A stretch of 35,239 bases of DNA from Treponema sp. Lineage in GTDB: Bacteria; Spirochaetota; Spirochaetia; Treponematales; Breznakiellaceae. Position 1 is the first letter of the stretch. Every line of letters begins with the position of its first letter. The translations under genes were made by a program, and so were the position numbers. The stretch lies in assembly GCA_009787835.1 (NCBI GenBank), contig WQSN01000028.1, forward strand, positions 1 through 35,239. Direction: 5' to 3'. The notes under the pieces were generated by a model that saw nothing but the letters and a program-made list of their open reading frames with translations, was not told the DNA's origin and searched no databases. Below, in pieces: positions 26,045 to 34,810 of this stretch.

Positions 26045-26830
26045 TTAAAGTTCGAATATTGCGTAAAGAAACAACGCGGCAGCCTGTGAAACATTCAGGC
26101 TGTCAATGTTGCCTGTTCCGGGGATACGCAGTATGTTTGAGCATTGAGATTTTACATTTTGAGGCAGGCCTGTCTCTTCATTACCAAGAACAAGGGCAAT
26201 ACCAGGGCGGTCTTTATTTTTCTTTTTATATTCTTTCATAATTATTTTTAAATCGCTAATTCTGCTTCTTGCCCTTGTGTCTGTTCCTATTGTTAATATT
26301 TTATTTGACGCTTCCTTTAAAAACGCGGCTGTATTTGTAATCTTCCGTATTGTTAAATGTTCCATGGCGCCTTCCGCTACACGGTAGGCGCTGGTCGTCA
26401 GGCGTAAATCGTTTTCAAATGATGAGTCTTTTTCATTTAAAACAATGTATTTTACATCAAAAAAAGCCGCCGCTCTTGCGATTGCCCCCAGGTTATGATC
26501 ATTACCGACAGAATGAAGAACAATTCCGGTCTTTTTTTCGCCCGCCCATAAATCAAGGTCTTCAATATTAAGAGGTTCTATTACAGGCTCTTCAATCATT
26601 GCGACCACTCCCTGATGATGAACGCTTTTGCAGATACGTTCCAGTTCATCATCTTCGCAGATTTTATAGGGATGTTTTCGTTCCGCAAGCTGTCTGCATA
26701 TACCGCTAAAATACTCCAGTCTGTCCTCGCGTAAAAAGAGACGGTTGATTGTTTGCGGATGATGCTCGCCGACAGCAAATACCGCGTTTATTCCGCAGAC
26801 CGCAAGCTCATCTGTTAATTTATTGCGCAT
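26045..26830 (-). CDS. TrmH/SpoU family RNA methyltransferase
   Basis: A SPOUT-class enzyme that would move a methyl group from S-adenosylmethionine to a ribose 2'-OH of tRNA or rRNA. The three family motifs are visible: motif 1 NDHNLGAIARAAAFF, motif 2 ALVLGNEETGLP, and motif 3 RIPGTGNIDSLNVSQAAAL, which forms the deep knot and cofactor site. An N-terminal ~80 residues resemble the substrate-binding domain of RlmB-like proteins, but the target RNA cannot be named. Start: ATG 26830 is preferred; a TTG at 26851 would add seven residues but would leave only 8 bp to the longest malQ form. Neither has a clear Shine-Dalgarno sequence. It is divergent from malQ and converges with the phosphofructokinase gene. 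Confidence 0.9.
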   Translation of the reverse strand: MRNKLTDELAVCGINAVFAVGEHHPQTINRLFLREDRLEYFSGICRQLAERKHPYKICEDDELERICKSVHHQGVVAMIEEPVIEPLNIEDLDLWAGEKKTGIVLHSVGNDHNLGAIARAAAFFDVKYIVLNEKDSSFENDLRLTTSAYRVAEGAMEHLTIRKITNTAAFLKEASNKILTIGTDTRARSRISDLKIIMKEYKKKNKDRPGIALVLGNEETGLPQNVKSQCSNILRIPGTGNIDSLNVSQAAALFLYAIFEL

Positions 26831-26895
26831 ACCAATATTTGTAGTATACAATATACATTATGCAAAATACAGTAGAAACCAATCAGGTGAATCCG

Positions 26896-28467
26896 ATGTA
26901 TGAAACCCGTCCGCGTAATGCTGGTATTCTTTTTCACATAACATCATTACCCGGCCCGTACGGAATTGGCGATATTGGAAGCGCTTCCCGGTTTTTTGCG
27001 GATTTTCTGGCTTACGCTGGCGTCAGCCTTTGGCAGATACTTCCTCTGGGGCCGACAGGTTACGGTAACTCTCCATACGCGGCGAGATCATCGTTTGCGG
27101 GGAATGAGCTTCTTATTTCGCCTGATCTGCTGGCAGCGGACGGTCTTCTCTCCGAAACGGAATTGGCAGGATTGAGGGACACGATGTCGGGAATGAACAG
27201 AATTGATTACGGTATTGTAGGAACGCAGAAACTTCAGTTAATAAAAAAAGCCGCCCGCCGTTTAGCTGAGCGGTTTTCAAAAACTGGAATCTCCGCCAGC
27301 AAAAGAACTTCACCCGAAATGGGTAGTTCTGACTTTAGTTCTTTTTGCAAGAGAGAAGCTGACTGGCTGGAAGATTACGCAGTTTTTCAGGTTATGTGTG
27401 AAAGTTACAATGATGCCCGCTGGCATACAGTATGGGACAAGTCTATCGCAAAACGTGATAAAGAAGCATTAAGTAAAATCAGAGCGAAAAAAGCGGATGA
27501 GATTCTTGACTGGAAAATTCTTCAGTATATTTTTGAGTGTCAGTGGCAGGAATTAAAGTCTTATGTTAATAAAAAGGGAATACGCATAATCGGTGATTTG
27601 CCAATCTTCGCCGCTCCGGACAGCGCCGATGCATGGAACCGCCTTGATCTTTTTAAAACCGATATATCAGGAAATTATATTTCTGTCTCCGGCGTACCAC
27701 CTGATTATTTCAGTTCAACCGGTCAGCTTTGGGGTAATCCTGTTTATAACTGGAAAAAAAATAAAGCAGAAGGTTACGCATGGTGGACAAACAGGATTAA
27801 ACGTCTGCTTTCCCAGGTGGATTTGTTCCGCATCGATCACTTCCGGGGCTTTGATGAATATTGGGCGGTTCCGGCAACTGATAAAACAGCGGAACACGGA
27901 ACATGGGAAAAGGGGCCCGGAGCGGATTTATTTATCGCATTGGAGAAAAAGCTTGGAAAATTGCCTGTTCTCGCGGAAGACCTGGGATTTTTAACAGAGA
28001 GTGTAAAAAAACTGCGTGACGATTTAGGATTTCCCGGAATGAAGGTTTGCCAGTTTGGTTTTGAAAATATAAAGGACGGTATTTTTGACGCCCGCCACCT
28101 TTTCCTTCCCCACAATTACAGTTATTCCTGGGCAGCCTATACCGGCACGCATGACAATGATACTGCGGCCGCCTGGTACAGCAGTCTTAAAGAAGATGAT
28201 AAACCCATGATTGCGTCTTATTTCAATTGCGCCGAAGATGCATCTCCTGCCGATGTCGCCTGGGCAATGATACGTTCTGTCGTATCTTCCCATGCTCAAT
28301 ATGCGATTATTCCGATGCAGGATCTATTGGGTCTTGGCGCTGAAGCGAGGATAAACACGCCGTCAACCTGCAACAGCGAGAACTGGTCATGGCGTCTAAC
28401 GGAAATTCCCGGCGCGGATATTGCCCGGCGTTTTTCTGAATTATTAACGCTTTACAGCAGACGTTAG
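26896..28467 (+). CDS. malQ: 4-alpha-glucanotransferase (amylomaltase, GH77)
   Basis: MalQ moves alpha-1,4-glucan segments between maltodextrins and releases glucose, a cytoplasmic step of maltose and glycogen use. The N-terminus RPRNAGILFHITSLPG is typical. The catalytic triad is seen, numbered from ATG 26896: nucleophile D314 (FRIDHFRGFDEYW), acid/base E361 (LPVLAEDLGFLTES) and D420 (YTGTHDNDTAAAW). The length of 523-535 is normal. ATG 26896 is preferred because AGGTGA precedes it by 5 bp and the protein then begins close to family N-termini; ATG 26860 would add 12 residues without a ribosome-binding site. It may work with the GH13 protein at 20451-24059. It ends 21 bp before the convergent beta-helix gene. 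Confidence 0.95.
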   Translation: MYETRPRNAGILFHITSLPGPYGIGDIGSASRFFADFLAYAGVSLWQILPLGPTGYGNSPYAARSSFAGNELLISPDLLAADGLLSETELAGLRDTMSGMNRIDYGIVGTQKLQLIKKAARRLAERFSKTGISASKRTSPEMGSSDFSSFCKREADWLEDYAVFQVMCESYNDARWHTVWDKSIAKRDKEALSKIRAKKADEILDWKILQYIFECQWQELKSYVNKKGIRIIGDLPIFAAPDSADAWNRLDLFKTDISGNYISVSGVPPDYFSSTGQLWGNPVYNWKKNKAEGYAWWTNRIKRLLSQVDLFRIDHFRGFDEYWAVPATDKTAEHGTWEKGPGADLFIALEKKLGKLPVLAEDLGFLTESVKKLRDDLGFPGMKVCQFGFENIKDGIFDARHLFLPHNYSYSWAAYTGTHDNDTAAAWYSSLKEDDKPMIASYFNCAEDASPADVAWAMIRSVVSSHAQYAIIPMQDLLGLGAEARINTPSTCNSENWSWRLTEIPGADIARRFSELLTLYSRR

Positions 28468-28488
28468 TTGAAATTCATGCATGCGTTT

Positions 28489-30081
28489 CTATTCCCAGTC
28501 TCCGCTCCAGACAGGTATGTTATTGTTATAGGTCAATGACAGATTATCATTCTCTTCGGCATTGTCTTCCATGCGTTTAACGATTGTGTCTCTTGCGGAT
28601 TCAGAGTAGACAGAAGCGTACACCGCATGACCCAGATTGCTCTGGAATGTGTTAGTCGCAATATCTTTTACCGCGTTGCTGTTTCTGTTGTTGTTGTCGC
28701 CGTAAATAATGCCTCCGGTTTTTATGAATACGCCGTAATAAAATACAAACACGCCGCCGCCTGAGCTGCCTGCGGTGTTAGCTGAAATTTCTCCTCCGCT
28801 CATGGTAAATGTTCCGTTACTGACGCCTACTCCGCCGCCCGAATAAAGTGCGATATTGCCGGAAATTATACCGCCCGATTTATTAAATTTTCCGTCCGAT
28901 GCCACATATACGCCGCCGCCGTAATTGCTGGCGTTGTTACCGGAAATTATGCCGCCTGTTTTATTGAATGTACCGTTAGACGAAACATATACGCCGCCGC
29001 CGTAAATGGCGGTATTGCCGGATATTAATCCGCCGTTCATGGTAAAGGTTCTTCCGTACCCGACATATACGCCGCTGCCGTTAAGAGCGGTATTTCCTGA
29101 AATGGTTCCGCCGTTCATGGTAAAAGCGCCGTTCATAAAATGTACGCCGCCGCCGTAAGTAGCCGTATTACCCATTATTCTGGCACCGTTATTAATTATT
29201 AAATTTCCGCCAGAAATTATTATCAGAGATTCGGAATTATCATCTCTGCCTGTAATTGTAAGGTTATTGTCCAGTATTAACGTTACGCCTGAACCAATAC
29301 TAAACATTGAACCGTTTATAGTCAGACCGACTATGCGCCTGTCAGTATCGCCCTTAAGCGTTATGCTTACTTTTTTGCTCCCATAATACAGGAAATGCGG
29401 AGCTATGTTTTCATTTGCAAACACTTCAAAAACGTATATTCCGCCGTCTTGCGCGTTTGATTCCAGCCACTTTAATCTTTCGGTAAGGGTTACTCCGTTA
29501 TAAATTACTTCAGGTTCGGGTTCTTCAACTATTTCCGGGATTAATGCCACAGGTTCTGGCTCCGGTTCGGGCTCTTCAACAATTATTACTTCAGGTTCAG
29601 GCGGAAGCGGCGGCAAGTCCCAGGGGTTATCGTCCATGTTGAATAATATCCGGTTTACCATGTACAGAAGCGTATCTCCCGTTACATCCATTCCAGGAGC
29701 GGCTCTGCCGTAAATAATGTCATTTTGAAGCATTTCCCTGTATGCATAGTGCGGTGTTTTAAAAAGAGTATACATTGGGCCGCCACTTATATCGAAGGCC
29801 TGCATTAACAAGAATGAAACATCACGTAAATTTATTTTATCTGAAGCTCTTGCGTTTCTTGACAGCCATTGATTATCAACAGCAAAACGGAATGCCTGAT
29901 TATAATTGTAATCATCATAATTACCGCTGTCATTTGCGGCTATTAACACAAACCAGGCAGCCTGTTCGTTTGTGACTGCTTCTGTCTGTAAAATTTTTTC
30001 GATTACATCGGCAGTCTGCGCGTTAATAAAAGATAATACTGTAAACATGAGGAAAATTATGAAAATACCGCGTTTATTCAT
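28489..30081 (-). CDS. Secreted beta-helix repeat protein with Pro/Glu linker
   Basis: A 530-residue exported protein of unknown function. Residues 1-21 are a signal peptide ending INAQ. Residues 25-150 are a helical domain unknown to me, and 155-193 a linker of repeated P-E-P-E. Residues ~293-462 hold six or seven tandem repeats of about 23 residues built on N-G-G-x-I-S-G-N-T-A...G-G-G-V-Y-V. This pattern resembles the right-handed beta-helix of polymorphic outer membrane proteins and bacterial surface proteins. The last ~65 residues are non-repetitive. The linker may cross or bind peptidoglycan (inference). There is no autotransporter barrel, so it is likely periplasmic or surface attached. 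Repeats may vary in number between strains. No Shine-Dalgarno sequence is visible; it follows the PHP gene by 47 bp. Confidence 0.75.
   Translation of the reverse strand: MNKRGIFIIFLMFTVLSFINAQTADVIEKILQTEAVTNEQAAWFVLIAANDSGNYDDYNYNQAFRFAVDNQWLSRNARASDKINLRDVSFLLMQAFDISGGPMYTLFKTPHYAYREMLQNDIIYGRAAPGMDVTGDTLLYMVNRILFNMDDNPWDLPPLPPEPEVIIVEEPEPEPEPVALIPEIVEEPEPEVIYNGVTLTERLKWLESNAQDGGIYVFEVFANENIAPHFLYYGSKKVSITLKGDTDRRIVGLTINGSMFSIGSGVTLILDNNLTITGRDDNSESLIIISGGNLIINNGARIMGNTATYGGGVHFMNGAFTMNGGTISGNTALNGSGVYVGYGRTFTMNGGLISGNTAIYGGGVYVSSNGTFNKTGGIISGNNASNYGGGVYVASDGKFNKSGGIISGNIALYSGGGVGVSNGTFTMSGGEISANTAGSSGGGVFVFYYGVFIKTGGIIYGDNNNRNSNAVKDIATNTFQSNLGHAVYASVYSESARDTIVKRMEDNAEENDNLSLTYNNNIPVWSGDWE
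28696..29205 (-). repeat. Tandem coding repeats (about 70 bp each) within the beta-helix gene
   Basis: The DNA for residues 293-462 repeats units with recurring text such as GCCGCCGCC and GGTATTGCCGG, matching the 23-residue protein repeats. Copies differ by several bases, so this is an old expansion under coding constraint. It can still recombine or collapse in assembly. Confidence 0.7.
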
Positions 30082-30128
30082 GTATTATAATTCCATAAGA
30101 GTAAAAAAAAACATTCTTTTATAAATTA

Positions 30129-30893
30129 TTATGCATTTATTCTATTTGTCAATGTTATGCGCAGTCTTTTTCCCAATGCTTTTTTAAAAATTTCCAATAC
30201 TGCTTCGGTTCCCTTTCCGCCAGGAAAAAGTTCCAGCTCGCTGACATCAAGATTAAACGGACGCCTTGCAACATGCTCAGGATAATGCGCGTCCGATGAT
30301 GTAATTAAAGGATAATTACGCGTGTCCAGCCAGTCATCTCTGTTGGAAGAGGGAATGCGCACGCATTCAAGAGCCGCCCATGGACCGTCTACCACTACGC
30401 CAAGCTGACTGGTCATGGAAAAAGCGGGACGGTCTACATGAGCCGGGATTACGATGCCGTTATATTCTGCCACCTTTTTACCTATATGATCAATGGAAAG
30501 ATCGAGCGGATTAACAAGGTAATACTCAACCTCGCCTAGTATATTATCGTCTTCATCTACATAAACTTGATCGCCTGTTTTATCCGGATTATTGAGGAAA
30601 GGGGTCAGCATTGAATATGTGTAATCGCTGAAAGCCATACTCGCTTCCAGACTGGTAAAAAGGCATAGAACATGAATCTCTTCGCTGGTAGTGGCTTCCA
30701 TCCCGAAGATTGGGATTATTCCGTATTGATGGCTAAGTTTCGCGAAGGCCGGGCAGTTCAGGCTTGAATTGTGATCGGTGAGCGCCATTACCTTCAGTCC
30801 CTTGGCGGCTCCCAGTTCCAGTAAAACCCGCGGCGAAAGTTCAAGAGAGCCGCAGGGAGAGAGGCAGGAGTGATTATGCAAATCCGCCAGCAT
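30129..30893 (-). CDS. PHP-domain phosphoesterase
   Basis: A 254-residue PHP-domain metal-dependent phosphoesterase. The metal ligands are present: HNHSCLSPCG at the N-terminus (H6, H8), ALTDHNSS, E in GMEATT, H in PAHVDRPA, and DAHYPEHVARR near the end. Such proteins hydrolyse phosphates such as nucleotides or phosphoesters. This form, with an insertion after the DHN motif that includes a YVDEDDN stretch, often lies beside DRTGG and CBS genes. It is 7 bp after the DRTGG gene and forms an operon with it and the CBS-ATPase. In many anaerobes the trio sits with [FeFe]-hydrogenase genes and is thought to serve regulation or maturation. The exact substrate is unknown. Confidence 0.88.
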   Translation of the reverse strand: MLADLHNHSCLSPCGSLELSPRVLLELGAAKGLKVMALTDHNSSLNCPAFAKLSHQYGIIPIFGMEATTSEEIHVLCLFTSLEASMAFSDYTYSMLTPFLNNPDKTGDQVYVDEDDNILGEVEYYLVNPLDLSIDHIGKKVAEYNGIVIPAHVDRPAFSMTSQLGVVVDGPWAALECVRIPSSNRDDWLDTRNYPLITSSDAHYPEHVARRPFNLDVSELELFPGGKGTEAVLEIFKKALGKRLRITLTNRINA

Positions 30894-30900
30894 ATTTACC

Positions 30901-31230
30901 CTACTTTAACATTTCCCATAATTTGCCTGATACGGTAAACTGATTTTCTTTTGTGCGAATTATGGCTATGCCTTCATCTCTTGCGGCTTCCAGTATATCA
31001 TCAGTTAGAGGACGCGAGTTGCAGATAATGATGACGGAGATGTTCACAAGTGCCGCTACAGCGATCGTGTTTTTATGAGCCTGAATAGTAATAAGAGCGC
31101 CGCCGTCTTTAGCGTGAGCGATAACATCTGAAAGAAGATCTGATGTATAAGCGCCTGATAATTCAGCATCTTCAAATTGATCCTGACATATTTCCGCATT
31201 CAGGGCGGCGGTTACTTCCGATATTTTCAT
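30901..31230 (-). CDS. DRTGG-domain protein
   Basis: A 109-residue single-domain protein of the DRTGG type, named for a motif in related proteins. The visible pattern includes LSGAYTSDLLSDVIAHAKDG, ALITIQAHKNTIAVAALV and IIICNSRPLTDDILEAARDE, characteristic of the stand-alone form. DRTGG domains are probably small-molecule binding or regulatory and occur with CBS domains. AAAGGG lies just before ATG 31230. It is 11 bp after the CBS-ATPase gene and 7 bp before the PHP gene, so the three are one operon. Stand-alone forms commonly occur in [FeFe]-hydrogenase clusters. There is no catalytic motif, so it is likely a regulator or binding partner. Confidence 0.8.
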   Translation of the reverse strand: MKISEVTAALNAEICQDQFEDAELSGAYTSDLLSDVIAHAKDGGALITIQAHKNTIAVAALVNISVIIICNSRPLTDDILEAARDEGIAIIRTKENQFTVSGKLWEMLK

Positions 31231-31241
31231 GAGATCCCTTT

Positions 31242-32198
31242 TTATGTTTCATCTTTTGATGAGTTGACATATACTACAGCGCGGACTGTAGTACCCTTTC
31301 CGACTGTGGAATTTATTGTAAATTCATCCGAAACCCGTTTTGTATTGGCAAGACCCATTCCTGCGCCAAAACCAAGGGATCGGACATATTCATTCGCTGT
31401 TGAGTAACCTTCTTTAAGCGCCTGACTTACATCTTCAATGCCGGGCCCGTTATCAGAAGCAGTAATTATCACTTTGTCGGGCATGATCGAACATTGCATA
31501 ACGCCGCCGTTGGAATGTACAACCTGATTAATCTCCAGTTCATAACATGCGATTGATATGCGCCGGATCAATTTAGAATCAAAATTGCGCAGCTTAAGAG
31601 CTTTTTTTATTTCTGTTGACGCCCTTCCTGCCAGTTCCATGTTATAATGCTCTACGGAAAATTCCATCTCCGAATATAATGAATGAGCGCTTGTGTCATT
31701 TTTTTTATGAAGTTTTTCCAGTTTGAGCACTTCACGGTTCATTTCAATTAATAAATTTCTTATCACATCGGTAGATGTAAGAATACCGACAAGCTCATTA
31801 CTTTTATTCAGCACCGGAAAGCGTCCGAATCTGTATTTGTTAAAATATGAAATGGCGAAGGAAAGCGGCATATCATCCTGTAAGTGGATAATATTCTTGG
31901 TCATTTTATCTTCCACCGGAGCGTCAATATAACCTTTATCAAGAGCGTTTATAATGTCTTCTGTAGAAACCATGCCTACCAATTTTCGGTCTTCCACGAT
32001 GGGAATGCCCGCTATTCTGTTTTCCCGCAATAGTGCCTGAACATGCCTCATTGTCATTTTTTTGTCTCCGGTAAGAACAGCCGTGTACATAACATCTTTT
32101 ACTTTAAGCTGATGAATAAGCTCCAGTACTACCGCCGGAGAGTCTACAGTACTAATTGGAATATCTTCATTAACAGTTTCTGTTTTTGTTTCGCTCAA
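31242..32198 (-). CDS. CBS-pair and histidine-kinase-like ATPase domain protein
   Basis: A 318-residue sensor-type protein. Two CBS domains (about 30-90 and 95-150: RIAGIPIVEDRKLVGMVSTE and FGRFPVLNKSNELVGILTST) bind adenine nucleotides and report energy state. A helical linker (150-195) leads to a GHKL ATPase domain like that of anti-sigma factors RsbW/SpoIIAB. Its N-box is degenerate (ACYELEINQVVHSNGG), the G1 box is SDNGPGIEDV, and the G2 region is GFGAGMGLANTKRV. There is no histidine-containing dimerisation helix, so it is not a classic sensor kinase; it may phosphorylate or sequester a partner. The start is TTG 32198 with GGAAGGGAAG upstream. It heads the operon with DRTGG and PHP. In hydrogenase clusters the same trio occurs, so sensing of redox or energy is a reasonable inference. 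Confidence 0.88.
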   Translation of the reverse strand: MSETKTETVNEDIPISTVDSPAVVLELIHQLKVKDVMYTAVLTGDKKMTMRHVQALLRENRIAGIPIVEDRKLVGMVSTEDIINALDKGYIDAPVEDKMTKNIIHLQDDMPLSFAISYFNKYRFGRFPVLNKSNELVGILTSTDVIRNLLIEMNREVLKLEKLHKKNDTSAHSLYSEMEFSVEHYNMELAGRASTEIKKALKLRNFDSKLIRRISIACYELEINQVVHSNGGVMQCSIMPDKVIITASDNGPGIEDVSQALKEGYSTANEYVRSLGFGAGMGLANTKRVSDEFTINSTVGKGTTVRAVVYVNSSKDET

Positions 32199-32288
32199 TT
32201 TACTTCCCTTCCTGGACTGGATTTTTATTAAAATCAGTTATTACATTTTAGCACAGGAAAACCTGAAAATCAACATACCATGTATTAG

Positions 32289-32846
32289 TTAACGGAGCAT
32301 ATTCATTTCTACATTGGCGGCTGACAGTAAATCGGAAATATTCTCACTGCCGAATTTTTCAGCGGATAAAAGGACAAGTTTGCCGCAAGTCATTGCGTCA
32401 TCAAGAGCATTGTGGGCATTGTAGATAATGCCAAAATTATTCGCCAGTGATGTAAGAGAATGGGATTTTAATTTTGGAAAAGATTTACGCGAAAGGCGGC
32501 AGGTGCAAAAATACGGCAGCGCCGGGATTGCCAGTTCATACCAGTCAAGAACAGCTTCAAGCACGCCCATGTCAAAAGGCGCATTATGTGCAGCTAACGG
32601 AAGATTTTCGATAAAAGGTAAAATAGCGCAGTCCCATATTTCTTCAAATAACGGAGCGTTTTTTACATCATCTACCGTAAGTCCGTGAATCTCGGTAAAA
32701 TCCGGGCGTATGTAAAGTACAGGCGGCCGGATCAGCGAATAATATGTGTCAACCGCTTTCCCGTCCAGAAACTTTACCAATCCCACAGAACATGCGCTTT
32801 CCCTTGAGTATTTTGCTGTTTCAAAATCTATGGTAACAAAATCCAT
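32289..32846 (-). CDS. DEDDh 3'-5' exonuclease (DnaQ-like)
   Basis: A 185-residue RNase T/DnaQ-type exonuclease that removes nucleotides from 3' ends using two metal ions. The acidic residues are present: D7 and E9 (TIDFET), D in LAAHNAPFDMGVL, and H plus D in HNALDDAMTCGKL, giving the DEDDh form. The length fits a free-standing exonuclease or a polymerase III epsilon-like proofreading subunit; the context does not tell which. It is divergent from parA with 151 bp between and lies upstream of the CBS-DRTGG-PHP operon in the same direction, 90 bp away, so it may be separately transcribed. No Shine-Dalgarno sequence is visible. Confidence 0.9.
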   Translation of the reverse strand: MDFVTIDFETAKYSRESACSVGLVKFLDGKAVDTYYSLIRPPVLYIRPDFTEIHGLTVDDVKNAPLFEEIWDCAILPFIENLPLAAHNAPFDMGVLEAVLDWYELAIPALPYFCTCRLSRKSFPKLKSHSLTSLANNFGIIYNAHNALDDAMTCGKLVLLSAEKFGSENISDLLSAANVEMNMLR

Positions 32847-32895
32847 GTTATATATACATTACTACATTTATGGAGATTATTCATCCGGAGGATAT

Positions 32896-32924
32896 TTGGC
32901 CTGGAATGAGAGATATTGTATAAA
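32896..32924 (+). promoter_or_regulatory. Putative parAB promoter
   Basis: TTGGCC (32896-32901), 17 bp, then TATAAA (32919-32924), pointing at parA with a leader of about 67 nt. The match is moderate. Confidence 0.4.
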
Positions 32925-32997
32925 ATGAGGACACAACTCTGGTAATGCTTAAAATCCCGCTATTGCAGTGCTTAAATTCATTTGTTAAACTGGAAAT

Positions 32998-33783
32998 ATG
33001 GGAGCTATTTGCGTCTTCGTTAACCAAAAGGGCGGCGTTGGAAAAACCACGTCGGCGATCAATATGGGCGCTTTTTTGGCAGAAGCCGGAAAAAATGTGC
33101 TTTTGGTTGATTTTGACGCTCAGGGTAATCTGACAAGCGGTATCGGGATTAAACAGCCCAGACCGGGAATATACGAGCTTCTTTCCGGCGCGACTACGGC
33201 TGAACAGGCAACAAGAAAGACCGCTGTTACAAATCTTGATGTTATACCCGCCAGTATTGATCTTTCCGGCGCGGCGGTTGAGTTAATCGATCAGAAAGAA
33301 CGGAATTACTTTTTAAAAAAAGCACTTGCTCCTGTTAGGGACATTTATGACTATATCATGATTGACTGCCCTCCCAGTCTCGGACAACTGACAATGAACG
33401 GGCTTGCGGCAGCAGATTGGGTGTTAATCCCCATGCAGTGTGAGTACTTCGCCATGGAAGGACTTAAACAGCTTTTGCATACCACAAAACTTATACAAAA
33501 AGGCTTGAATCCTTCGCTTGGCGTTGGCGGTATTTTTTTTACAATGTATGATCCAAGAACAAGGCTGGCGCATGATGTAATAAAACATGTCAGCGCTGTT
33601 TACAAGGATACAGTCTTTAATACTATCATTCCGCGGAATATACGTCTTTCGGAAGCGCCCTCCTATGGAATGCCGATTTCTCTTTACGATCGGCAATGTC
33701 CCGGCGCAAAGGCGTATTACGCTCTTGCTCAGGAACTGCTTCAACGCGGGATGACATCCATACCGGTAACACAGGAGGAATAA
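32998..33783 (+). CDS. parA: Chromosome partitioning ATPase ParA (Soj)
   Basis: A 261-residue Walker-type ATPase that moves ParB-parS complexes during chromosome segregation and, in Soj, affects DnaA. The deviant Walker A KGGVGKTTSAINMG is at residues 10-23, with the signature lysine of the MinD/ParA family. Next come VDFDAQGNLTSGIG and the Walker B region IMIDCPPSLG. The later stretch SEAPSYGMPISLYD is a ParA hallmark. There is no DNA-binding N-terminal extension, so it is the chromosomal rather than the large plasmid type. ATG 32998 has GGA close by but no strong Shine-Dalgarno sequence. It is directly followed by parB with no gap. Confidence 0.96.
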   Translation: MGAICVFVNQKGGVGKTTSAINMGAFLAEAGKNVLLVDFDAQGNLTSGIGIKQPRPGIYELLSGATTAEQATRKTAVTNLDVIPASIDLSGAAVELIDQKERNYFLKKALAPVRDIYDYIMIDCPPSLGQLTMNGLAAADWVLIPMQCEYFAMEGLKQLLHTTKLIQKGLNPSLGVGGIFFTMYDPRTRLAHDVIKHVSAVYKDTVFNTIIPRNIRLSEAPSYGMPISLYDRQCPGAKAYYALAQELLQRGMTSIPVTQEE

Positions 33784-34749
33784 ATGGCGCGTAAAATTGG
33801 TCTTGGAAAAGGGCTAGACGCTCTGCTTGAAAACAATGACGATGATCAGCTTACTCCCGTTCAGAACGAAGTTCCGGCTGCTCCTGTAAAAAAGAAAACA
33901 AACACGGCGACTTATAATGAGATACCGGTATCATCATTCTCACAGCCGGCATCGCAGCAAGCAACGGTTCAACTGCATGTAGAAAAACTGGTGGCCAATC
34001 CTGGTCAGCCACGTAAAAATTTCAATGAAACAGAATTAAATGAATTGGCAGAATCAATAAAAACATACGGCATTATCCAGCCAATTATCGCCGCGAACGC
34101 TGGAGACGGCACATATATAATAATTGCCGGGGAGCGCAGAACACGCGCCGCAAGGCTGGCAGGATTAAGAAGCGTCCCTGTAATTATCCGTGAATATACC
34201 GATCAAAAGCGTCTGGAAATTTCATTGATAGAAAATATTCAGCGCGCCGATTTAAACCCGATAGAAGAAGCTGCCGCTTACAAGAATCTTATGGATTATT
34301 CAAATATTTCCCAGGATGAGCTTGCTGCCCGTATGGGGAAAAACCGATCAACTGTCGCCAATGCGCTGCGGCTTCTCAGGCTGCCTGTAGAAATTCAAAA
34401 AAGCATTGAAGAAGGCAAAGTCAGTTCAGGACACGCAAGGGCGCTGCTCTCTGTTACTAATTCAAAGGCGAGAGATAAACTCTATAATGATATTTTAAAA
34501 GGAGATATTTCTGTTAGAGCCGCAGAAAAACGCGCCGCATTGATTAATACCGAAAAAACAGATGATAAAGATAAAACAGCTACAAATATTAAAAAGTGCC
34601 CGCCTGAAGTTGAAGCAATGGCTGAAAAGTTTATTGGCAAATTGGGAACCAAGGTTGTTATTGATGGGGACCTTAACAAAGGGAAAATACACATAGATTA
34701 TTATTCAATGGAAGATTTGGATAGATTGTACGAAATTTTAGGGAATTAG
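33784..34749 (+). CDS. parB: Chromosome partitioning protein ParB (Spo0J)
   Basis: A 321-residue CTP-dependent clamp that loads at parS and spreads. A linker-like N-terminus (1-55, after the conserved start ARKIGLGKGLDALL) leads to the CTP-binding motifs GERRTRAARLAG and ENIQRADLNPIEEA, then the helix-turn-helix SQDELAARMGKNRSTVANAL that reads parS. A C-terminal dimerisation segment ends at 321. GGAGG in the end of parA serves as ribosome-binding site. Its target parS is found 9.2 kb upstream at 24553-24568. A strong terminator follows the gene. ParA and ParB form a two-gene operon. Confidence 0.96.
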   Translation: MARKIGLGKGLDALLENNDDDQLTPVQNEVPAAPVKKKTNTATYNEIPVSSFSQPASQQATVQLHVEKLVANPGQPRKNFNETELNELAESIKTYGIIQPIIAANAGDGTYIIIAGERRTRAARLAGLRSVPVIIREYTDQKRLEISLIENIQRADLNPIEEAAAYKNLMDYSNISQDELAARMGKNRSTVANALRLLRLPVEIQKSIEEGKVSSGHARALLSVTNSKARDKLYNDILKGDISVRAAEKRAALINTEKTDDKDKTATNIKKCPPEVEAMAEKFIGKLGTKVVIDGDLNKGKIHIDYYSMEDLDRLYEILGN

Positions 34750-34757
34750 GAATAAAT

Positions 34758-34788
34758 AAAAACCGGCAGTAAAACAGCCGGTTTTTTT
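34758..34788. terminator. Bidirectional Rho-independent terminator between parB and the outer-membrane gene
   Basis: A 10-bp stem AAAAACCGGC / GCCGGTTTTT with a 9-nt loop (34768-34776) is followed by TTTTTTT on the plus strand and, because the left arm begins with A, by T on the minus strand. It can end both parB and the convergent gene at 34811. Confidence 0.88.
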
Positions 34789-34810
34789 ATAGATAGAGTT
34801 TGTCTTTAGT

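Noticed and set aside
28696..29205. CRISPR or minisatellite outside genes
   Set aside because: The repeats keep one long reading frame with a clear beta-helix protein pattern, so they are coding.
30084..30089. TATAAT directly before the beta-helix gene as its promoter
   Set aside because: It ends only 2 bp from the ATG, so transcription would begin inside the gene and miss the signal peptide start.
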